Shown here: positions 6,230-11,056 of the stretch, one piece after another | How positions within the stretch are numbered: the first letter of the stretch is position 1 | How the letters are laid out: the number at the start of each line of letters is the position of its first letter | Assembly (NCBI RefSeq): GCF_963558545.1 | Contig: NZ_CAUWHO010000057.1 | Coordinates: 1 to 11,056 of the forward strand | DNA from: Tyzzerella sp963558545 | Lineage (GTDB): Bacteria; Bacillota; Clostridia; Lachnospirales; CAG-274 | Direction of reading: 5' to 3' | DNA length: 11,056 nt | Position numbers and translations under genes: made by a program | The notes under the pieces: generated by a model | Databases searched by the model: none | What the model saw: only the letters and a program-made list of their open reading frames with translations | What the model was told of the DNA's origin: nothing

Positions 6230-7321
6230 TTAATACTTGAAGTTTTGTCTATATTGCATATATTTACTAACCATTAACATTATTTTAAAAATAATGGCAT
6301 CATCAAAATTTCTAAGGTCAAGTCCTGTCATTTTTTGTAATTTATCTAATCTATAAACTAATGTATTTCTGTGTATATATAGTTGTCTTGATGTTTCTGA
6401 CACATTTAAGTTATTTTCAAAAAATTTAGCAACAGTAATAAGTGTTTCTTCATCAAATGCTGCCATTGTTATACCATCTAAAACTTCTCCTACAAACATT
6501 TTACATAAATTATTTGGTAACTGGTATATAAGCCTTCCTATACCCAGTTGTTCGTATTTTATTATATGTTTTTCTTCTTCAAATATTTTCCCCACCTCTA
6601 AAGCCATTTTAGCTTCTTTAAATGAAGATGATATGTTTTTTAAATCGTATACTACAGAACCTATTGCAACTAATATATTCTTTTTAAGTTCGTCTACTAA
6701 CTTTGTATATATTTCGTTAGCAAAATGGTCTATATCTTCTTTTGTTTCTTTTTCGTCAAGCTCTTTAACAAGAATAATTGTTTTTTCGTCTACTGCTGTT
6801 ATAAAATCTTTACCTTTACTTGGGAAAACATTTCTAATTACTTCCACAGAATTAAGCTCTTTATCAATATCTGTTTCTATAAGGTAAACTATTCTTTTAA
6901 CATCATTTTCTATATGAAGTTTTTTAGCTCTAGAATATATATCTACAAGTAATAAATTATCTAATAATAAATTTTTTATAAAGTTATCTCTGTCATATCT
7001 TTCTTTATATGCTACCAAAAGGCTTTGTATTTGAAATGTAGCTATTTTTCCTATTTGGTATATCTCCTCATCTTCACCTTTTGCTAAAACAATATATTCT
7101 GTACTATTATTGTCCAACACCTTAAAATATTGATACCCCTGAACAAGTTGATTTTCTGCTGGGCTATTTATAAAAAATTCTACACCTTCCACAGTAGTAT
7201 TAATCATTTCATTTTCTGTTGTTACAACCACTTTACCTTCTCTATCAACAACACTAAATTCTCTTCTTGTAATATTTTTTAATCCATCTATCGTAGTTTG
7301 TAATATTTGGTTTGATATCAT
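6230..7321 (-). CDS. CdaR/PucR-family transcriptional regulator, first gene of the ftsEX operon
   Basis: A 363-residue cytoplasmic regulator. Residues 1-110 look like the sugar-diacid-recognition domain of CdaR-type proteins (a helical start, then D-R-E-G-K-V-V-V-T-T with PAS-like strands and a V-Q-G-Y-Q-Y-F-K-V-L segment). About 140-260 fits the CdaR GGDEF-like domain, including I-A-I-G-S-like and the S-S-F-K-E-A-K-M-A-L-E-V-G helix. The C terminus, 295-355, is the PucR-type helix-turn-helix: F-F-E-N-N-L-N-V-S-E-T-S-R-Q-L-Y-I-H-R-N-T-L-V-Y-R-L-D-K-L. CdaR itself responds to sugar diacids in E. coli; the ligand here is unknown, and the operon suggests a division or envelope role instead. ATG at 7321 is chosen because AAAAGGAG (7332-7339) precedes it; the ATG at 7342 overlaps that site. 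It probably also regulates its own operon, which is inference. Confidence 0.85.
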   Translation of the reverse strand: MISNQILQTTIDGLKNITRREFSVVDREGKVVVTTENEMINTTVEGVEFFINSPAENQLVQGYQYFKVLDNNSTEYIVLAKGEDEEIYQIGKIATFQIQSLLVAYKERYDRDNFIKNLLLDNLLLVDIYSRAKKLHIENDVKRIVYLIETDIDKELNSVEVIRNVFPSKGKDFITAVDEKTIILVKELDEKETKEDIDHFANEIYTKLVDELKKNILVAIGSVVYDLKNISSSFKEAKMALEVGKIFEEEKHIIKYEQLGIGRLIYQLPNNLCKMFVGEVLDGITMAAFDEETLITVAKFFENNLNVSETSRQLYIHRNTLVYRLDKLQKMTGLDLRNFDDAIIFKIMLMVSKYMQYRQNFKY

Positions 7322-7592
7322 ACTAACGCCACTCCTTTTCATAATTTTATATTTAAACTTATATATTTCTTTTTATCTATTTAAACACCTCTATATATTT
7401 TATATTAAAAATCGAAAAAATAAAAGACTATTTTATATAAAATGTTAAATTTTTTTACATAAATTAAATTTTATAATAGTTTTTTTACTTTTTGTTACAA
7501 TAAATATAATTATTTCGATAAAGTTTATTAAAACAATTGATATATTTTATATATATGGTATAATTATTATATTATTTTTTGAGGTGAATTAT
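7322..7592. promoter_or_regulatory. Divergent intergenic region between the ftsEX operon and the zapA-like gene
   Basis: This 271-nt region carries outward promoters for both sides. The zapA-side promoter is clear and listed separately. For the operon the best candidate on the minus strand is TTGTAA (7500-7495), a 16-nt spacer and TATTAT (7478-7473), giving a leader of about 145 nt; it is weak. The 12-mer TTGTAACAAAAA covering 7500-7489 on the minus strand also occurs at 238-249 on the plus strand upstream of the acyltransferase. A perfect 14-bp A/T palindrome lies at 7430-7443. No small gene or structured RNA is apparent. Confidence 0.5.
7537..7564 (+). promoter_or_regulatory. Sigma-A promoter with extended -10 for the zapA-like gene
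   Basis: TTGATA at 7537-7542, a 16-nt spacer and a perfect TATAAT at 7559-7564, preceded by TGG at 7556-7558, which makes an extended -10 (TGnTATAAT). Transcription should start near 7571, about 20 nt before the start codon at 7593 and just ahead of the GAGGTG ribosome site at 7581-7586. It is the best-formed promoter in the window. Confidence 0.75.
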
Positions 7593-8651
7593 ATGAATAT
7601 AGAAAATAATATTAATAATGAAAATAACAAAAATACCATTTCTGTTAAAATAGGAAACATAATATATAACCTTTCAACAAATGAAAGCGAAGATTACATA
7701 AATGGTATAGCAAAATATATAAATAATAAAATGGATGATTTAGCAAATATATATGGAAATTTAAACAAAAATTCCACTTCATTTTTATTAGTTTTAGCAC
7801 TTAATATAGCAGATGACCTTTTTAAACAACGTCAACTTTTTAATAAAAATTCTAAAATTACAACAGATTTAGAAGCAAAAGTTAACTTACTTTCATCTAA
7901 AAACACTTACATAGAAAATAAACTAACTGAAAGTGACAATAATTGTAAAAATAAAGATAACTCCATATTATATCTTGAAGATAAAATTAAAGCTATAAAT
8001 AAAGAAAAAGATACTATTATATCTAACCTTGAGAACAAGCTTAACAATATTTCAACTGAAAAAGATACTGTTATATCTAATCTTGAAGACAGGCTTAACA
8101 ATATTTCAACTGAAAAAGATACTGTTATATCTAATCTTGAGGACAGGCTTAATGATATTTTAATTGAAAAAGATACTATTATATCTAATCTTGAGAACAG
8201 GCTTAATGATATTTTAATTGAAAAAGATACTATTATATCTAATCTTGAGGATAATCTTAATAGTATTTCAAATAATAAAGATGATATTATATCTAATCTT
8301 AAAGACAAGCTTGACCAATCTTTAGATGAAAATAAAAACCTTCATTCTCAATTAGATGAAAAAATAAATAATGCTTTATCTCAAAAAAATGCTATTATAT
8401 CCAATTTAAAAGATAAATTTAACTTAGATTTATCTGAAAAATCTAATATTATTAAAAGCTTAGAAAAAGATTTATCAGAAAAAAATCTTCTTATAGAAAA
8501 TTTAAAAGATAATCTAAACGAAACTACTATAAAGCTATCTAACATAGAAAATGAAGATATAGAAGACCTACTATTAGAAAAAGATTTACAAATTTTAAAC
8601 TTAGAAGAAGAAATAGAATCGCTTAAATCACAGTTAAACAAATCACAATAA
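7593..8651 (+). CDS. ZapA-like cell division protein with long repeat-built coiled coil
   Basis: A 352-residue protein. Residues 14-90 match ZapA: the V-K-I-G-N-I-I-Y-N-L-S-T strand pair, the E-D-Y-I-N-G-I-A-K-Y-I-N-N-K-M-D-D-L helix, then V-L-A-L-N-I-A-D-D-L-F. ZapA binds FtsZ and bundles its filaments at the division ring. Standard ZapA has only about 90-110 residues; here about 260 more form a nearly continuous coiled coil. Residues 120-281 are nine consecutive 18-residue units of the pattern EKDTVISNLEDRLNNIST, followed by 14-residue (two-heptad) units and a Leu/Glu-rich tail. The extension is almost wholly charged/polar plus Leu/Ile, with two Cys-poor ends and no membrane segment, so the protein is cytoplasmic. 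ATG at 7593 is chosen, with GAGGTG 6 nt upstream; the in-frame GTG at 7584 lies in that site. The gene opens divergently from the ftsEX operon. Confidence 0.85.
   Translation: MNIENNINNENNKNTISVKIGNIIYNLSTNESEDYINGIAKYINNKMDDLANIYGNLNKNSTSFLLVLALNIADDLFKQRQLFNKNSKITTDLEAKVNLLSSKNTYIENKLTESDNNCKNKDNSILYLEDKIKAINKEKDTIISNLENKLNNISTEKDTVISNLEDRLNNISTEKDTVISNLEDRLNDILIEKDTIISNLENRLNDILIEKDTIISNLEDNLNSISNNKDDIISNLKDKLDQSLDENKNLHSQLDEKINNALSQKNAIISNLKDKFNLDLSEKSNIIKSLEKDLSEKNLLIENLKDNLNETTIKLSNIENEDIEDLLLEKDLQILNLEEEIESLKSQLNKSQ
7950..8435 (+). repeat. Nine tandem 54-bp units coding for an 18-residue coiled-coil repeat
   Basis: Nine in-frame 54-bp units run without gaps from 7950. Units from 8058 to 8273 (four copies) are nearly identical in DNA; the first, sixth and eighth are diverged and the seventh (8328-8381) is the most degenerate. 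Each unit has core hydrophobic positions 6, 9, 13 and 16, and the next unit starts the pattern again 8 residues later. The spacing is 3-4-3-4-4, a heptad plus a hendecad. Near-identical central copies with decayed ends indicate expansion from the middle. Confidence 0.95.
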
Positions 8652-8667
8652 ATTATATATATAATTT
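8650..8667. repeat. Perfect 18-bp A/T palindrome at the end of the zapA-like gene
   Basis: Positions 8650-8667 equal their own reverse complement and include the last two bases of the stop codon. All bases are A or T, so the hairpin would be weak; its function is uncertain. It may be a protein site or chance in A+T-rich DNA. Confidence 0.4.
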
Positions 8668-8677
8668 ACATATCATT

Positions 8678-8732
8678 AAGTATAATATCCACAAATATAT
8701 TATATATAATTTTGTGTGTATTATACTTTTTT
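8678..8732 (+). terminator. Probable Rho-independent terminator after the zapA-like gene
   Basis: Outer arms 8678-8687 and 8719-8728 pair perfectly over 10 bp. Inner arms 8690-8695 (CACAAA) and 8711-8716 (TTTGTG) extend the stem past a 2x2 internal loop, with a terminal loop of 15 nt. A run of six T (8727-8732) follows and overlaps the end of the stem. It starts 27 nt after the stop codon. The stem is poor in G+C, so termination may be partial, leaving some read-through into the U32 gene. Confidence 0.55.
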
Positions 8733-8838
8733 AACAAAAATAAATATATGCTATTTTTTCTTTACTTATATATTAACAAAATTTGTACAATTTGTCCATA
8801 ACTTTAATAAATTTTATTTTAGAAATTAGGTGAATATT

Positions 8839-11056
8839 TTGAACAACAAAAAACCAGAGCTTTTATCCCCTGTTGGTTCTATGGATAGTATGATATCTGC
8901 TGTTAATAATGGCTGTGATGCTATATACCTAGGTGGTAAATCTTTTAATGCTAGGCAAAGTGCCAACAATTTTAGCAATGAAGAATTAAATTATGTTATA
9001 GACTATTGTCACCTTAGAGGTGTTAAAGTAAATTTAACATTAAATATAGTCTATAAAGAAAATGAAATACAAGATGTTTTAAACTTTGTGTCAGAGGTAT
9101 ATTCCTACGGTATAGATGCAATTATAGTGCAAGATATAGGTATATTTAACCTTATAAAAAATAATTTTAAAAATGTGTCTTTACACGCTAGTACACAAAT
9201 GACTATACACAATATAGAAGGTGTTAAATTTTTAAAGGAACTAGGGTTTAAACGTGTTGTATTAAGCCGTGAGCTTACTCTTAAAGAGATTGAAAATATT
9301 ACACACAATACAGATATAGAAATAGAAGCATTTGTTCATGGTGCTATATGTGTTTCTTATTCTGGAAGATGTCTTATGAGTAGCCTTATAGGAGAACGTA
9401 GTGGAAATAGGGGTAGATGTGCTCAACCTTGCCGTATGGAATATAAGCTTATAAAAGATAATAAAACATATGCTAACAACTATCTTTTATCCCCTAAAGA
9501 TACAGCTACCCTTCCTATAATAGATAAACTTGTAAAATCTGGCATACATACATTTAAAATAGAAGGAAGAATGAAAAGCCCCGAATACGTAGCAAGTGTA
9601 ACATCTAATTATAGAAAATATATTGATAAAGTAGATAATAATACATTTTCTAAAATAGAAAATAATGATTTAAAAGAGCTTACTCAAATATTTAATCGTG
9701 GTGGTAGCTCTATAACTGGATACTATGAAAACTGGTCTAATAAAACTATGATTAGCCCTTCTCCTAAAAGTAGTGGTCTAAAAATAGGCATAGTAGAAAA
9801 CTACAATAGAAAAACTAAAAAATGTACAATAAAACTTGATGAGCCTGTTATATGTGGTGATGGAATAGAAGTTTGGACAAAAACAAAGCCACATTGTGGT
9901 ACTAATATATCCAAACAAGCTGGTGTTGGAGATTTAATAAATGTTACTATAATAGGAAATATAAATAAAGGTGATTTAGTTTTTCGTTCCTTCGATAAAG
10001 CTCTTGATAATAAATTAAAAAAATTATATAACAAAGATACCAGAAAACAGGAAATAAAAGTAGATGTTATTGCAAAATTAAATAAACCTCTCACTTTAAA
10101 GCTATATAATAATAACATAGAAATAATCGAAGAAGGATATATTATAGAAACTGCAAAAAATTCTTCTGTTACACAAGATGTACTTATAGAAAAATTATCT
10201 AAAACTGGTGATACTCCTTTTTACTTTGTTTTTGAAAATATAGAAATAGATGAAAATATTTATATTCCTGTAAGTGCTATAAATAACCTTAGAAGACAAG
10301 CTAGCGAAAATCTTAAGCAAAAAATTATAGAAAGCTTTAAAAGAGATAAAATAAATGTAACCTACACACCTAACATAAATATAGCTAATAAGCAATACAT
10401 AACAGCTTTAGTACAAAATAAAGAGCAATTTGATGCTTGTATAGAAACTAATAAGTTAAAGAGAATATATATAGAATTAACAGAAAATAATCTCACACAT
10501 TTAGATTATTTCATAGAAAATGCTCATAAAAACAACATAGAAATATTTATTGCTCTACTTTGGATACTTAGAGAACCTATGTCTAAAGATTTTTATAAAA
10601 TGTTAGATACACTAGAAAAATCTAATATAGATGGCTATCTTTTAAGAAATTATATAAACTTAAATACAAATAAAAAAATTGTAGCAGACTATACTTTTAA
10701 TGTATTTAACAATGCTTCTATAAATAAGTTATTATCGCTATTTAACAATGTAACATTATCTCCAGAGCTTAATATATCAGAAATAAGAGAGCTTTCTTCT
10801 AAAAATACAGAGCTTTTAGTGTATGGAAAGCTACCTTTAATGACAACACACCAATGCCCTGTTGGTTTATATGTTGGAAATAAAGGGAATAATAGGTTTT
10901 GTAAAATGAAAAATAACTGTGATAATTTTTATTTAAAAGACAGAACAGGAGCTTGCTTTCCTATAAAAAATGATTGTTTTAACTGTGTAACAACTATTAT
11001 AAATAAAATTCCTTTATTTGTATTAAATAAATACGAAGAATTTAATAAACTTTCTA
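8839..11056 (+). CDS. U32 family protein with Fe-S cysteine set (RlhA/TrhP-type RNA hydroxylase-like), partial
   Basis: An open frame of 739 codons that continues beyond the window. The U32 signature is exact: EAFVHGAICVSYSGRCLMS at 163-181. Four cysteines, C171, C178, C194 and C198 (C-x6-C-x15-C-x3-C), match the [4Fe-4S] ligands of this family. Although named collagenase-like peptidases, studied members TrhP and RlhA hydroxylate tRNA U34 and 23S rRNA C2501 with prephenate as a requirement. The long form with a further domain after about residue 400 is closer to RlhA; the exact target is not proven. A second cysteine-rich patch near the visible end (HQCPVGLYVG to D-C-F-N-C) is common in long U32 proteins. 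Start: TTG at 8839 with AGGTGA (8828-8833) 5 nt upstream; an in-frame GTG at 8830 overlaps that site. No strong promoter is seen in 8733-8827, so read-through from the zapA-like gene is possible. Confidence 0.92.
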   Translation, partial: MNNKKPELLSPVGSMDSMISAVNNGCDAIYLGGKSFNARQSANNFSNEELNYVIDYCHLRGVKVNLTLNIVYKENEIQDVLNFVSEVYSYGIDAIIVQDIGIFNLIKNNFKNVSLHASTQMTIHNIEGVKFLKELGFKRVVLSRELTLKEIENITHNTDIEIEAFVHGAICVSYSGRCLMSSLIGERSGNRGRCAQPCRMEYKLIKDNKTYANNYLLSPKDTATLPIIDKLVKSGIHTFKIEGRMKSPEYVASVTSNYRKYIDKVDNNTFSKIENNDLKELTQIFNRGGSSITGYYENWSNKTMISPSPKSSGLKIGIVENYNRKTKKCTIKLDEPVICGDGIEVWTKTKPHCGTNISKQAGVGDLINVTIIGNINKGDLVFRSFDKALDNKLKKLYNKDTRKQEIKVDVIAKLNKPLTLKLYNNNIEIIEEGYIIETAKNSSVTQDVLIEKLSKTGDTPFYFVFENIEIDENIYIPVSAINNLRRQASENLKQKIIESFKRDKINVTYTPNINIANKQYITALVQNKEQFDACIETNKLKRIYIELTENNLTHLDYFIENAHKNNIEIFIALLWILREPMSKDFYKMLDTLEKSNIDGYLLRNYINLNTNKKIVADYTFNVFNNASINKLLSLFNNVTLSPELNISEIRELSSKNTELLVYGKLPLMTTHQCPVGLYVGNKGNNRFCKMKNNCDNFYLKDRTGACFPIKNDCFNCVTTIINKIPLFVLNKYEEFNKLS

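Noticed and set aside
7443..7459. A second WalR-type box in the divergent region
   Set aside because: TGTTAA is followed at the proper spacing by TTTACA, which has two mismatches; only single half-sites are present there.
7907..8308. Open frame of 133 codons on the minus strand with repeats of S-R-L-D-I
   Set aside because: It is the antisense of the 54-bp repeats in the zapA-like gene; its regularity is a by-product of that repeat and it has no ribosome site of its own.
7950..8435. CRISPR array
   Set aside because: The 54-bp units are contiguous with no spacers, in frame, and code for a coiled coil.
9105..10395. Minus-strand open frames across the U32 gene
   Set aside because: They are shadows of the long U32 coding frame, which carries the exact family signature.

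Overview
The window is very A+T-rich bacterial DNA with strong AGGAGG-type Shine-Dalgarno sites, TTG as well as ATG starts, and a tight co-directional operon. Gene content (ZapA, a U32 protein with an Fe-S cysteine set, FtsEX with a coiled-coil M23 hydrolase, CdaR/PucR-type regulator, BirA next to a DUF6145-like protein) points to a low-GC Firmicute of class Clostridia, most likely the Lachnospiraceae side. This is inferred from gene content, since no rRNA or tRNA is present.

Layout. Bases 1-306 hold no gene I can support, but contain a tandem 19-bp direct repeat and a match to the WalR box form. A membrane acyltransferase (307-1287, +) follows and converges on a seven-gene minus-strand operon; a hairpin at 1317-1354 serves both directions. 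Read 5' to 3', the operon is: CdaR-like regulator (7321-6230), ftsE (6205-5522), ftsX (5532-4384), coiled-coil M23 peptidoglycan hydrolase (4372-3218), single-pass FliL-like protein (3193-2672), birA (2653-1673), DUF6145-like protein (1661-1347). Gaps are 11-24 nt, and ftsE and ftsX overlap by 11 nt. A 271-nt divergent intergenic region separates the operon from a ZapA-like protein with a long repeat-built coiled coil (7593-8651, +). A likely terminator and then a U32 family protein (8839 to beyond the window end, +) complete the window.

How they work together. FtsE is the cytoplasmic ATPase and FtsX the membrane transducer. In known systems the FtsX extracellular loop activates a coiled-coil peptidoglycan hydrolase, and the M23 protein encoded next is the obvious partner. 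The FliL-like membrane protein after it is the least expected member and a candidate accessory factor of the FtsEX-hydrolase complex. The divergent ZapA-like protein would act at the FtsZ ring, so the 7322-7592 region may set expression of two arms of cell division. BirA (biotin-protein ligase and probable repressor) and the U32 protein (probable RNA hydroxylation enzyme) look like housekeeping neighbours.

Most notable: the FliL-like protein without flagellar genes; an FtsX about 80 residues longer than usual because of a low-complexity insert in its extracellular domain, containing a fresh 36-bp duplication; and a ZapA extended by nine 18-residue coiled-coil repeats.
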